The notes beneath the pieces are model-generated. The model ran no database searches and was not told the origin of the DNA. It saw only the letters and a program-made list of their open reading frames with translations. A stretch of 64,000 bases of DNA from CAWCDJ01 sp963796675 (lineage in GTDB: Bacteria; Acidobacteriota; Terriglobia; Bryobacterales; Bryobacteraceae): assembly GCA_963796675.1 (NCBI GenBank), contig CAWCMS010000011.1, forward strand, positions 186,001 to 250,000. The letters run 5' to 3'. A program made the position numbers and the translations under genes. The first letter of the stretch is position 1; every line of letters begins with the position of its first letter. Of this stretch, positions 29,071 through 38,382 are shown piece by piece.

Positions 29071-29625
29071 GAGATCTTCGGGTCTGTCCACGTCAAACCA
29101 TGCGGGTCCCAGTTCCACGCTGAGGCTGCAATTCCCGATCGCCCTGACGGCATCGCTGAGCGTGGCGCTTGTGGACCAGCGGACACCCGAGAACATGGCC
29201 GGGGCGATCCTGCTGCAAGCGATGGCGTAGAATCCGCCATCCTCCACCGGGCCAAAGCATACGTCGGCAGGGGCGGCCAACAGCGCGCGGACGTGCGCCG
29301 CCGGCAGACCTGGGGAATCGCTGCCGAGGATCAGCGCTTTGGGCCGCCCCGCCGCGAGCGCCCTTTCCAGAGCAGAGTGGATTCGCTCCCCCAATTGGCC
29401 GGCGCACTGGACCGAGCGTGCCACCTGGAGCTCGGTCCACGCCTCCGTCGGCTCATCGGTGGAGAGTTCCACGTCCGCCTCGCCGCGCAGCGATTCGAGC
29501 ATGAGGAGCGTCTGGCGGACGAACGAGGAGTGAAGCTCGACGGCGCGGGCCGGATCGACCCCCAGCCGCGTCTTCACACGGCCCGGTACCGGAGCCCTCG
29601 CGAATACAACGATCAGAGGGAGCAA
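29050..29625 (-). CDS. TIGR04282-type glycosyltransferase (DUF2064)
   Basis: 191 residues. MLPLIVVFARAPVPGRVKTR (nucleotide-sugar loop), ALILGSDSPGLPAAHVRALL (the SDxP motif) and FGPVEDGGFYAIACSR (GPxxDGGFY) are the family hallmarks. These CofC/MobA-like enzymes are encoded in arsenosugar biosynthesis clusters together with the TIGR04283 type; the catalysed step is inferred from those clusters. The partner gene is directly upstream with a 9-bp gap. Confidence 0.85.
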   Translation of the reverse strand: MLPLIVVFARAPVPGRVKTRLGVDPARAVELHSSFVRQTLLMLESLRGEADVELSTDEPTEAWTELQVARSVQCAGQLGERIHSALERALAAGRPKALILGSDSPGLPAAHVRALLAAPADVCFGPVEDGGFYAIACSRIAPAMFSGVRWSTSATLSDAVRAIGNCSLSVELGPAWFDVDRPEDLTRLGAL

Positions 29626-29634
29626 GTCACGATT

Positions 29635-30318
29635 TTAGCGGACGTGCCGATAGAGTCGGGCCAAATAGCGCGGCGAAACGCCCAGCGAGTACAATCCCTG
29701 AATCAGCAGCCAGCTCCACATCGTCCGAAAGAGGCCGGCTTTGCGCCACCGGCGGTCGGATACCCAGATGGGGCATTCCAGAAAGGCCAGCCGGCCGGCT
29801 TTCGACAAACGCCGCGCGAACTCGTAGTCTTCCATGATGGGCCAAAGCCGGTACCCGCCCAGTTGTTCGAATACCGGCCGCCGGCAAAAGATGCCAGAAT
29901 CGCCATAGAAGACGCCGCATCTGCGGCGCCAGCGGTTGATGCGCGTGAAAGCGGCGGCAGCCCAGTCTTTTCCTTCGTACCGGATATCGAAGTTTCCGCC
30001 CACGATGCCGGCATCCGCCATGGCACAGCGGATTTGATCGAGCGCGCCTTTACCAAGGAGAACGTCCGCGTGGAGGAACAACAGGATCTCACCGGAAGCA
30101 GCGGCCGCGCCGGCATTCATCTGCGCCGCGCGCCCCATTCCGGTTCGAACGAGACGGCAGCGTTCCGAGGCAAGCTCCGTCGTCCGGTCGGTGGACCCGC
30201 CGTCCACCACGATCACCTCCACCAGGCCGTGGGCATCCAGATTGTCCAGCAACTTCCCAATGATTCCCGCTTCGTTGTAAACCGGGATGATGATCGATAT
30301 GGAGGGCGCAGACGTCAT
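29635..30318 (-). CDS. TIGR04283-type family 2 glycosyltransferase
   Basis: 227 residues. ISIIIPVYNEAGIIGKLLDN opens the GT2 fold; VIVVDGGSTDRTTEL and GEILLFLHADVLL (the DxD-like HAD) bind nucleotide sugar and metal; FYGDSGIFCRRPVF and PIMEDYEFARRL (ED motif, acceptor activation) complete it. Belongs to the arsenosugar-associated TIGR04283 group. Co-transcribed with the TIGR04282-type gene and divergent from the radical SAM gene, whose start is 49 bp away. Confidence 0.88.
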   Translation of the reverse strand: MTSAPSISIIIPVYNEAGIIGKLLDNLDAHGLVEVIVVDGGSTDRTTELASERCRLVRTGMGRAAQMNAGAAAASGEILLFLHADVLLGKGALDQIRCAMADAGIVGGNFDIRYEGKDWAAAAFTRINRWRRRCGVFYGDSGIFCRRPVFEQLGGYRLWPIMEDYEFARRLSKAGRLAFLECPIWVSDRRWRKAGLFRTMWSWLLIQGLYSLGVSPRYLARLYRHVR

Positions 30319-30366
30319 GGGCAGCGAAACAGCTCAGCTTATCAAGCCGCATGAAGAAAGATTTCA

Positions 30367-31380
30367 ATGAACCCGAATACCATCAGACCCCAACACCCCG
30401 AGGGACTCGAGCTGGTGAACGCACGCGGCGAGCGCCGCGGATTTGTGGATCCGAAGCGTCTCGCGGGCAAGCCTGTGCTGGAAGACCTCTGGGTGATGCA
30501 GGGCTCTCTATGCGATCTCCGCTGTAAGCATTGCTATACGGCCTCGTCGCCGTCGAACCGCAGGCTGGAGCAGATCGCGTTCACCGAACTCGCGCCCCAC
30601 CTGGAAGACGCCGCGCGCTTCGGCGTACAGAAGATCTACTTCACCGGCGGAGAAGTCTTCGTTAACGAGGACGTCCTGCGCGGCCGGGCCGAGCAAAACC
30701 AGGAGCTCCTGCAAAGCCTGGCCCTCGCTCTCGACATCGCGCCTGTCGAGGTCCTCACGAACGGACGCCGGTATATCAGGAACCATTTCGAGGCTCTTCA
30801 GCGCCTCAATGAGCGCCACAGCGGCCGCTTGACGCTTCGCATCACCCTGGAGAGCCCCGACCCGCAACAACATGAGGCTATCCGCGGGAGAGGAAGCTTT
30901 GTGGAAACCGTGGAAACGATCCGGTCGCTGGCCGGGATGGGTTTCGATGTCGTCATCGCCGCGGAGCGGCCTTTGCTGGAAGGCCGGAGCGATGCGCAGA
31001 TTCGCGACAGCTACCGCTCGCTGTTTCCCGGTGCGGCCATCGACGTCAGCCTGATCGAGAACATGCTGGAGATGGGCCACCAACTCACCACGCTCTCGCG
31101 TCGCGGCCAAGCGGCCCAACCCGAAGTGTTCGTGACCACCAACTGCTTCGAGATCCTCTCCAAACCTGCTGACCAGCTCATGTGCCACTTCAGTCGTTCG
31201 ATCCAGAAAATCGAAGGCGAACTCCGCTACTACCCCTGTCCGGTCATCTACGATGATCCGCGATTCGAGTTAGGCGGAACCCTGGAAGCATCCCTTCGGC
31301 GCGTCTACATCGCGCACAAGAACTGCTACGACTACTGCATGAAAGGCCGCGGGGCAACGTGCCGTACACAACCTATGTGA
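30367..31380 (+). CDS. radical SAM enzyme
   Basis: 337 residues. QGSLCDLRCKHCYTAS carries the CxxxCxxC cluster motif (Cys49, 53, 56). FGVQKIYFTGGEVFVNEDVL is the SAM-binding GGE strand. Late cysteines (CHF, YYPCPV, KNCYDYCMKGRGATC) suggest a SPASM-like second iron-sulfur cluster. Divergent from the two arsenosugar-type glycosyltransferases, where ArsS-type radical SAM enzymes are often found, but the N-terminus is not ArsS-like. Substrate unknown; a small peptide or modified sugar is possible. Confidence 0.85.
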   Translation: MNPNTIRPQHPEGLELVNARGERRGFVDPKRLAGKPVLEDLWVMQGSLCDLRCKHCYTASSPSNRRLEQIAFTELAPHLEDAARFGVQKIYFTGGEVFVNEDVLRGRAEQNQELLQSLALALDIAPVEVLTNGRRYIRNHFEALQRLNERHSGRLTLRITLESPDPQQHEAIRGRGSFVETVETIRSLAGMGFDVVIAAERPLLEGRSDAQIRDSYRSLFPGAAIDVSLIENMLEMGHQLTTLSRRGQAAQPEVFVTTNCFEILSKPADQLMCHFSRSIQKIEGELRYYPCPVIYDDPRFELGGTLEASLRRVYIAHKNCYDYCMKGRGATCRTQPM

Positions 31381-31431
31381 GCTCCGATTTGACACCGTCT
31401 CCACGATGACTGCCCGATATCTCCCTCCCGT

Positions 31432-32721
31432 TCACGGACGCCACTTCCTATACGCCAATGCTCCAGTCGCCACGATGACCAATGCCATCAGGGAGGACTG
31501 CGTCTGCGTCACAAGAGCATCTCCAATGAACCAGATCGACGCCACCACGAATAGCCACAGCGTATACGGGTAACCCCACATCCGGTACGGGCGGCGCGCA
31601 TCCGGCAGCTTGTGTCGCAGGACCATCACGGCCGCGACACTCATGGTATAGAAGATCCACGCGGCCAGAATCGAGTAGGAATAGAGGGTTTCGTACGACC
31701 CGGTCAGGACCAGAATCGCTGTCCAGATTCCGCTGCATAAGATCGCAAAGCCGGGAGTTTCAAAGCGGGGATGCACCTCGCCGAAACGAGCGAAGAACAG
31801 CCGGTCACGGGCTTGCGCAAACGGGATACGGGCTCCGGTCAGAATGCAGCCGTTCACGGCACCGAGAATCGAAAGCAGGACAGTCAGCGAAACCAAGGTC
31901 CCACCGATCGGCCCCAGGGTGCGTATAGCCAGATCAGCGCCGACTCGATCGCTTGCCGCGATTTGGGCGACGGTCATTACTCTCAGGTAGGCGACGTTGG
32001 CGGAAATATACAGGATGCCTACAGCCGCCATGCCGAGCACCAGCGAGCGGAGCAGGTTCTTGTGCGGATCCCGTACCTCGCCGGCCACAAAGCTTACATA
32101 GCTCCAGCCGTTGTAGGCCATCAGGCAGGCTGCCATGGCGACTCCGAAATGCAATCCGGCGAGTGGCGGGGCCGGGGCCGGCGCGGCCGTGTGCGGGCTG
32201 AGGAGTCCGGCTCCTATCAGTACCAGTAGACCCGCTATCTTCAGACCCGTGAAGGTGCGCTGCACCCATGCACCTTCCTGCACCCCCACGTAATTGATCA
32301 CGGTCACCGCCGCGATCAGTGCAACCGACAGCATCTTCGCCGTGAGGGCCGTCAGCGGGAAGAAGTAACCCGCATAGATCGAGAACGTGACCGCCAACCA
32401 GGCGCTCCCGCCCGCCAGGACCGCCAACATGAACGTCCAGCCGCACACGAACGCGCATGCCGGCCCGTACGCTTCGCGGAGGTAAACATATTGACCGCCG
32501 GTAGCCGGGAGCATCGCGCCCAATTCGGCGTAGGCCAATGCCCCAAAAAAGGAGAGTATGCCCGCAGCCACCCACACCGCGAGGATGGCGGAGGCCGAAG
32601 GCAGATTCCGGGCAATCAGGTTCGGCAACACGAAGATGCCTGAGCCGATCACGATCCCGATGACAATCGCAGTTGCATCGAGCACCCCGAGCCTGCGGGG
32701 CAGATCATGCCCTGCTTTCAT
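31432..32721 (-). CDS. APC-family amino-acid permease
   Basis: 429 residues with about twelve membrane segments. TM1 holds AIVIGIVIGSGIFVLPNLIA, the G-S-G-I-F substrate-binding break of the APC superfamily; TM3 region GGQYVYLREAYGPACAFVCG is equally typical. Takes up amino acids or related compounds with protons. It overlaps by 4 bp the dehydratase gene upstream, so it may import that enzyme's substrate or a linked compound; amino acids are the family default. Confidence 0.88.
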   Translation of the reverse strand: MKAGHDLPRRLGVLDATAIVIGIVIGSGIFVLPNLIARNLPSASAILAVWVAAGILSFFGALAYAELGAMLPATGGQYVYLREAYGPACAFVCGWTFMLAVLAGGSAWLAVTFSIYAGYFFPLTALTAKMLSVALIAAVTVINYVGVQEGAWVQRTFTGLKIAGLLVLIGAGLLSPHTAAPAPAPPLAGLHFGVAMAACLMAYNGWSYVSFVAGEVRDPHKNLLRSLVLGMAAVGILYISANVAYLRVMTVAQIAASDRVGADLAIRTLGPIGGTLVSLTVLLSILGAVNGCILTGARIPFAQARDRLFFARFGEVHPRFETPGFAILCSGIWTAILVLTGSYETLYSYSILAAWIFYTMSVAAVMVLRHKLPDARRPYRMWGYPYTLWLFVVASIWFIGDALVTQTQSSLMALVIVATGALAYRKWRP

Positions 32722-33845
32722 CGGAAGCGTTCGCCGGTGTGTTTCTCCACCGCGTCCATATTGAGTGAGATCCCCAATCCAGGGCAGTCCGGCACCGCAA
32801 GCATGCCGTCGGCATCCAATTTCCAGCGGATCTCCACCAGGTCATCGATAAACGGAGATCCGGTGAGGTATTCGACAAGCTCCGTATTCCGTGACGCGGA
32901 CGCAAGGTGCAGATCGGCGGCCAGGCCAAGCGCTGTATTCCAACCGTGCGGGATGAAGCGGACACCGTTTTCCTCGGCCATCCATGCGATGCGCCGCTCC
33001 TCGCTGATGCCGCCGACCTTCGTCACATCAGGCTGCACAATGTCGAGCGCCCGCTGCTCGAGCCATGGCTTGAAGGATTGCCTGCGGGTCAGGACTTCGC
33101 CCCCGGCAATCGGGACGGACGAGTTTTCCCGCAGCAGCACGTAATCGTGCAGGTTGTCGGGCGGGAGCGGCTCCTCGAACCAATAGACGGCGTAATCGGC
33201 CAGCATCCGGGCGGTCCGGGTGGCCCACTTATAGTCCTGCGGCCAGAAAGCATCGCTGGCACCCGCATCCACCATGAGCAGCGAACCCGGCGAGACAGCC
33301 TCGCGTGCCGCTCGGACGATGGCTTCGTCCAAGGCCGGGTTCTTCCGGCCAAACGGCCCCCAGCCGATTTTGAAAGCCCGAAAGCCCTCTTCCTGCACCG
33401 CCAAAAGCTGCTCCGCCAATGCCTGAGGCTCGCGCATCAGAAGAGACGCATACGGCAGCACCCGATCGCGGTATCGCCCGCCCAGCAACCGCCCGACCGG
33501 TTGGCCTGTGACCTTGCCGAGGATATCCCACATCGCGATGTCGATACCGCTGATCGCGTGGGTGACCGATCCGCCGCGGCCCATCCAGAATGTGTGCGCG
33601 TGCAGTTTCTCGCTGACGCGCTCCGGCTCCAGGGGATTCTCGCCCAGGTACAGCGGAGCCAGCAAGTGCAAGGCGCCCCGCACCAACTCGTCGTTGGCGA
33701 AGACCGAGCCCCAGCCGGTAACGTTTTCGTCAGTGAAAACGGCGAGAAGGGTATGAACGCAGTCGTCCGGCCGGATCTCGTTCGCCCACCCGCCCTCCGG
33801 CGTACCGTGACGCAAACCCGCCGGGCGGATTTCCGTAATTCGCAA
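32718..33845 (-). CDS. enolase-superfamily sugar-acid dehydratase (mandelate racemase type)
   Basis: 375 residues. The capping domain has GWGSVFANDELVRGAL; the barrel shows FRAFKIGWGPFGRK (Lys-x-Gly, not the Lys-x-Lys of mandelate racemase), LLMVDAGASDAF, YWFEEPLPPDN and PIAGGEVLTR (three metal ligands), and RFIPHGWNTALG with the catalytic His. Fits galactonate/rhamnonate-type dehydratases. The permease gene follows with a 4-bp overlap. Divergent from the PIG-L gene 32 bp away. Substrate not determined. Confidence 0.87.
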   Translation of the reverse strand: MRITEIRPAGLRHGTPEGGWANEIRPDDCVHTLLAVFTDENVTGWGSVFANDELVRGALHLLAPLYLGENPLEPERVSEKLHAHTFWMGRGGSVTHAISGIDIAMWDILGKVTGQPVGRLLGGRYRDRVLPYASLLMREPQALAEQLLAVQEEGFRAFKIGWGPFGRKNPALDEAIVRAAREAVSPGSLLMVDAGASDAFWPQDYKWATRTARMLADYAVYWFEEPLPPDNLHDYVLLRENSSVPIAGGEVLTRRQSFKPWLEQRALDIVQPDVTKVGGISEERRIAWMAEENGVRFIPHGWNTALGLAADLHLASASRNTELVEYLTGSPFIDDLVEIRWKLDADGMLAVPDCPGLGISLNMDAVEKHTGERFR

Positions 33846-33877
33846 TGTGCGACCCCCACGAGAGTATAATCGGACCC

Positions 33878-34882
33878 ATGTTACGGCGCAAATTCTGCAC
33901 CACCCTAATGGCTGCCGGTGCGATTAGCCGGTTCGCACGCGCGCAACAGCAAGCTCCGGCAGCGGGGATCGGACGGATCATTCTGGAACATTCCACGCCC
34001 GGCCAGCCTCACAAAGGCAAGGTGCTGCTGGCTGTCCAGGCACACTCTGATGACATCCCGCTCTCAGCTTCGGGCACAGTCGCCAAGCTGATCGAAGAGG
34101 GATACACGGGATACCTCGTGCGCGCAACCGACGACGACATGGGCGACGCCGTGGGGTTGGGTGTGCCGGGTACCATCGGCGAGAACGTGCTCGGCAATGA
34201 GCGAGACAACGCCGAGGTGGCACGGGTCCTCGGCTGCAAAGGCCATTTTGACCTGAACTATAACAACCACCGCATGGGCGATGTCTCACTCAACGAGGTG
34301 ATCGGCCGGCTCATCTTTCTCATTCGCCTGCTCAGGGTCGATACAGTTGTCGGTTGGGACCCATGGGCACACGACGAGGAGAACCCGGATCACTACACCA
34401 TCGCCAAGGCGCTCGAAGCGGCGTGCTGGATGGCGGGTCGCGCCCACGACTTCCCGGAGCAGTTCGCCGCCGGTCTTCAGCCCAAGACAGTCGCGGATAA
34501 GTATTATTTCGCGCGCCGTCCCGAGGTCACCCGAGTGGTGGACATCAGCAAACAGATCGATAAGAAGATTGACGCAATTCGCGCCAATGTCGCGAAAGGG
34601 CCGGGCGGTCACTTGGGATCGCGACTGCGGGCGGACCTGGCCACCCACAATCAGCGACTGCCGCTGCTGGGCGATGACGACCTCACTGCCGATCGCAACT
34701 ACATTCGCGAGTTCAGCTTGACTCGCAATCGCGAACTCGGAAAACAGTATGGGATGGAGTACGCCGAGGCGTTCCACTATGTGCCCGCGGGCGCGTCCGG
34801 CGCGGACCGAAACCCGGAAGTCGATGAGTACATCAAACAACATGCCGTGCCGGGTGGAAGGGCGATACCGAAGGAGCGATGA
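33878..34882 (+). CDS. exported PIG-L family deacetylase
   Basis: 334 residues. The start at 33878 gives MLRRKFCTTLMAAGAISRFA, a twin-arginine-like signal. The zinc site of LmbE/PIG-L enzymes is recognisable as AHSDDIPLSASGT (residues 55-67; AHPDD in most relatives, here Ser for Pro) and ENPDHYTIAKAL (HPDH type). GHFDLNYNNHRMGDVSLNEV follows the first site. Removes acetyl groups from N-acetylated sugars in the family; the exported form may act on glycans. Single gene. Confidence 0.85.
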   Translation: MLRRKFCTTLMAAGAISRFARAQQQAPAAGIGRIILEHSTPGQPHKGKVLLAVQAHSDDIPLSASGTVAKLIEEGYTGYLVRATDDDMGDAVGLGVPGTIGENVLGNERDNAEVARVLGCKGHFDLNYNNHRMGDVSLNEVIGRLIFLIRLLRVDTVVGWDPWAHDEENPDHYTIAKALEAACWMAGRAHDFPEQFAAGLQPKTVADKYYFARRPEVTRVVDISKQIDKKIDAIRANVAKGPGGHLGSRLRADLATHNQRLPLLGDDDLTADRNYIREFSLTRNRELGKQYGMEYAEAFHYVPAGASGADRNPEVDEYIKQHAVPGGRAIPKER

Positions 34883-35061
34883 GTAGAGGATTCCCGGCGC
34901 TTCGCAATTCCGTGCTCAGCATCGACTATCGGAACGCCTTGGTCAAGATCGCCGGCTAATCAATGGTTTCGATCCGGCGACGATAGTGGCATGGTGGTTT
35001 CAACTCGGACAGCATCATGCGCTGGCGATCGCGCGCATGGCGGGCGTGCCGGTCTGACGAA

Positions 35062-36084
35062 TCAGCGTACGGCCCAGGCCATGCCGTCGGGCCCGCCGCC
35101 GGCGTCGAATCGGGCGGCGATTGTGAGGCTCTTGAGGTCGACGACCACCACCGAGTTGTCCGGCGTGCAGGCCACAAAGGCGCGGGAACCATCCGGCTGC
35201 ATCTCGATGCCCGCGGCGCCGCGTCCGATCTTGAGGCGCTTGACGACCGCGCGAGTGGCGGCGTCGAGAATCACCAGGTCCGGTCCGCCCAGGCAGGAGA
35301 CCAAGACGAGCCTGCCATCGGGAGTGAACTTGAGCCGGTTGGCGCTGTTGACGTCGACGTTCAACGTCGCGACCACTTTGCGGGCGCCGAGATCGATCAC
35401 CGAGACAGTGCCGTCCTGCGCGTTGGCTGCCCAGAGTTCGCGGCGATCGGGCGAGACGTCGAAGCCTTCGGCGCCACGGCCAACCGAAACGACCGTAGCC
35501 GACCAGTTCGGCATCGGCGGACCGGCGGGACCGCGGCCCGGTCCCCGGCCAGCGCCCATGGTCTTATCGAGGATGCTCATGGTGGCCGCGTTCACGTTCG
35601 AGGTGATAATGCGGTTGAGATCCGGGGAGACCCAAACCATGTGGGTGCGGTCCTGGCCCGTGCCCATGATCCAATCGATCTTGCCGGCGGCGGGATCGTA
35701 GCTGCCGATTACCTTGTTGGCTTCGGCGGTGAAGTAGAGCTTGCCGCCCGCGTAATCGAGGCCGTGCGGTCCGCGAAGCGCACCGAGGTCGATGGTGTAG
35801 ACCGTCTTCTGCGCCACCAGGTCGACCACCGTGATGGTGTTGTAAGAGCCGAAGCCGTAATTGGAGATGTAGGCGAAGCGGCCGTCGCTCGATGCGGCCA
35901 CTTCATGGGGGTCTGGCCCGGAAGGCATGCGCGCAACCACCTTGAGCGTCGCGGGATCGACAATTGCGAGGGTCAGGTTGGTTTTCGAGAGCACGAGCAG
36001 CGCCGGCGAAGGCGTCGGTTCGGCGGCGAACGCGGCGGCACAAAGACCGCCGAAAAGCAGGAGCGCAAGAGTCGGAACTCGCAT
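35062..36084 (-). CDS. exported YVTN beta-propeller protein
   Basis: 340 residues from 36084 (MRVPTLALLLFGGLCAAAFA, signal peptide). Seven YVTN-type blades: ALLVLSKTNLTLAIVDPATL, DGRFAYISNYGFGSYNTITV, LNRIITSNVNAATMSILDKT, RRELWAANAQDGTVSVIDLG, GRLVLVSCLGGPDLVILDAA and SRAFVACTPDNSVVVVDLKS. A Gly/Pro-rich insertion (GAGRGPGRGPAGPPMP) lies mid-chain. Ligand unknown. Downstream of the second propeller gene in the same direction. Confidence 0.85.
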   Translation of the reverse strand: MRVPTLALLLFGGLCAAAFAAEPTPSPALLVLSKTNLTLAIVDPATLKVVARMPSGPDPHEVAASSDGRFAYISNYGFGSYNTITVVDLVAQKTVYTIDLGALRGPHGLDYAGGKLYFTAEANKVIGSYDPAAGKIDWIMGTGQDRTHMVWVSPDLNRIITSNVNAATMSILDKTMGAGRGPGRGPAGPPMPNWSATVVSVGRGAEGFDVSPDRRELWAANAQDGTVSVIDLGARKVVATLNVDVNSANRLKFTPDGRLVLVSCLGGPDLVILDAATRAVVKRLKIGRGAAGIEMQPDGSRAFVACTPDNSVVVVDLKSLTIAARFDAGGGPDGMAWAVR

Positions 36085-36117
36085 GAATGGCTCCGAGTCT
36101 ATCATGAGCCGCGCGGT

Positions 36118-38382
36118 CTATTTCAGCACGATTTTGGCGAGACCGGTATTGTTGGCGCTATCGGCGGCGCGAATCACCAGGAGGTGCTCGCCGGGCGCTA
36201 GGCCGGTGAGATCGAGCACGAACTTTTCGCGCAGCGAATCGATCACGCCATCGGCTGCGGCCACCGGAATCCAGCTTGCGGCGTCGAGCGAGTATTCGCA
36301 GCGCCGCAGCGGCGAAGCAGCGTCGGCAGCCTCGAATTCCACGTGCGCGGAGCCGGCCGAAGATCGCACGGGGCCGATGGTGACCGCCGGCGGCGTGTTA
36401 TCGATCATGATCGGCGCGCTGATCATCTGCGCCTCGCGCGCGCTCGACGGGGGGTTGGCCTCGCGGTCGGAAGCCACTACCCGGAAGAAATATTTTCCGT
36501 CGGCCAGGATATCGCCATCGAAGGTGAGGGAGTTTTCGTGCAGGCCGCTTTTCAGTGGCATCCACTGGGTTTCGTCTTCGGGGCGGAAATAGAGGCTGAA
36601 GACCAGGCGGTCGTTGTCGGGGTCTTCCGCGGTCCAGACTATGGTGATCTGTTGAGTGGCAGCGCGCATCAGGGTCTGCGTTGGCGTCCCTGAGGTTGCG
36701 GCAGCGTCCGCGCTATCGCTCACGGTCACGCTGTAACCGGAAGAGGGCATCGCCGTCTTGACTGCTTGCGATGCCTGCGCCGCCTGCATGACCACGTTGA
36801 TGCTCTTCACCACCGGCGGCGAGTTCTGCGGCAGATAGGCCAGGGTCACGCTGTTCAGCAGCGGAGTAGCGCCATCGGTGCCGGTCATTTCGGCCTTCCA
36901 CTGGATATAGCGCGCGTTGGGGCTGGCGATCGGAGAGCCGGTGGGATCGGACAGCGGCTGCGACCAGTCGCTCCACGTGCGGTCGGGTTTGGACGAGTTG
37001 CCGGCACGCGTCCGGAAGGTCAGGGTGCAGCCGGCGGGCAGTTCGGCGCGCCAGGCGAGGCTACCCCAGCGGGACGCGGTGCCGGAATCGTGCGGCAGCG
37101 CTTCGTAGGAGCCCAAGGGGCCGGGCTTTTCGCCGAGCCGGAAAATTCGGCCGAGGTTGCCGGTGGCGGCCAGCACGGAATGCTCGGAGGGCAGCAGGCG
37201 TGTGGTTTCGCCCTGATTGGTTTCGGTGACCAGGGTGACGCGGCGGTCGGGCGAGAGGCCGTAGATGCGGCCGTTCTCGTCGGTGGAGAAAAGAATTTGC
37301 CGCTCGAGCGCGAGCACGTCGTAGACGTTCTCTTCCTTCGAACTCCACAGCGTCTCGACGGTGTTGTCTGGATTAATGCGATAGACTGCGGACTTGTCGA
37401 CGCCCGAAACATCCACCACCGGGTTGAACTGCGTGGTGACCTGCGGGGTCGGGGTGACCGGTGGAGGCTGCGGCTTGACCTCGGAAGGTTTAAGATCACC
37501 GCCGGGGCCGGTCTGGGCTTCGACCGTAATGGTGGTCGCACTGGTCGCGCCGACCGTACCGGCGAGTCCGGCCTGTGCGGCCTGTGCCGCGCTCGCCGCG
37601 CGTTTGGAGATGGAACCGCCAAGCGCCGCCGCATAGACCGTGCCATCGGGCATTGGAACGATCGCGCGGATCTCCGGGAGGTTGGAGTCATAAAGCACGA
37701 ACGCCCTGCCCTTGGCGGAGACGCGGTAGAGAATACCGTTGGGCTCCGTGCCGGCGAGCAGGCGTCCCTGGGAATCCACGGCAAGCCCGGTGATATGCGA
37801 CTGGCCCGTATCGTAATACAACTCGCCCTGGCCGGGCGCGGTCACACGGTAGATCTTCCCCTGATCGCCAGTGCCGACGTAGAGCGAGCCATCGGGCGCT
37901 CCAGCCAGCGACCAGATATAGCGCGCCTTGGGATTGAAATATTCGATGGCCTTGCCGCCTTCGATCCGGTATACCTTGCCGTCTGGCGAGGTGCCGGCGT
38001 AAACGGCGCCCCTGGTATCCACAGTGATGGCGAAGACCTCGGGCTGGTCGGAGGTCCAGAAGAGCGACGCCTTGCCCGATGGATCGATGCGGTAGATGCG
38101 GCCGCGATGACCCGTGGCTGCGTAGAGCGAGTGATCGGGGCCCTGGGTGACGGCCCAGATGACCGGCTGGTCGGACGTGAAGACGGTTTCGACCTTGGGT
38201 GCGAGTGAAAGGCGGCCCTCGCGGCTGAGCGAAATGCCTTCAAAGTGGCCGCGCACGAAATCCTGATAGGAGTTCATCTCCCAGGATGTGGTGCCACTCG
38301 GGAAGACCGCGGGTGCGACCGCGGCGAGAAGAATCGCTACACCCGCCGGGATGCGGGCGAACTGGCGCAGAGAGCCGGTCAT
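36118..38382 (-). CDS. exported propeller protein with Ig/FnIII-like C-terminal domains
   Basis: 754 residues; hydrophobic leader about 12-30. Blades with repeated FAITVDTRGAVYAGTSPDGK, YRIEGG and LYVGTGDQGKIYRV patterns fill residues 60-440, interrupted by an Ala-rich and Pro/Thr-rich insert (about 255-320, including PPPVTPTPQVTTQFNP). The C-terminal 250 residues are beta-sandwiches with VVASDREANPPSSA and a final LDLTGLAPGEHLLVIRAADS typical of Ig-like modules. Start overlaps the S55 peptidase stop by 4 bp, so the two are translated together; it may be its partner or substrate (inference). Confidence 0.8.
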   Translation of the reverse strand: MTGSLRQFARIPAGVAILLAAVAPAVFPSGTTSWEMNSYQDFVRGHFEGISLSREGRLSLAPKVETVFTSDQPVIWAVTQGPDHSLYAATGHRGRIYRIDPSGKASLFWTSDQPEVFAITVDTRGAVYAGTSPDGKVYRIEGGKAIEYFNPKARYIWSLAGAPDGSLYVGTGDQGKIYRVTAPGQGELYYDTGQSHITGLAVDSQGRLLAGTEPNGILYRVSAKGRAFVLYDSNLPEIRAIVPMPDGTVYAAALGGSISKRAASAAQAAQAGLAGTVGATSATTITVEAQTGPGGDLKPSEVKPQPPPVTPTPQVTTQFNPVVDVSGVDKSAVYRINPDNTVETLWSSKEENVYDVLALERQILFSTDENGRIYGLSPDRRVTLVTETNQGETTRLLPSEHSVLAATGNLGRIFRLGEKPGPLGSYEALPHDSGTASRWGSLAWRAELPAGCTLTFRTRAGNSSKPDRTWSDWSQPLSDPTGSPIASPNARYIQWKAEMTGTDGATPLLNSVTLAYLPQNSPPVVKSINVVMQAAQASQAVKTAMPSSGYSVTVSDSADAAATSGTPTQTLMRAATQQITIVWTAEDPDNDRLVFSLYFRPEDETQWMPLKSGLHENSLTFDGDILADGKYFFRVVASDREANPPSSAREAQMISAPIMIDNTPPAVTIGPVRSSAGSAHVEFEAADAASPLRRCEYSLDAASWIPVAAADGVIDSLREKFVLDLTGLAPGEHLLVIRAADSANNTGLAKIVLK

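Noticed and set aside
28468..30354. A 628-codon open frame running across three genes on the plus strand
   Set aside because: After about 29050 it is antisense to two clear glycosyltransferases and loses any protein-like pattern; only its first part (membrane protein) is kept.
34879..34959. 26-codon frame starting in the PIG-L stop (MSRGFPALRNSV)
   Set aside because: Too short and without homology pattern; a chance ATGA overlap.
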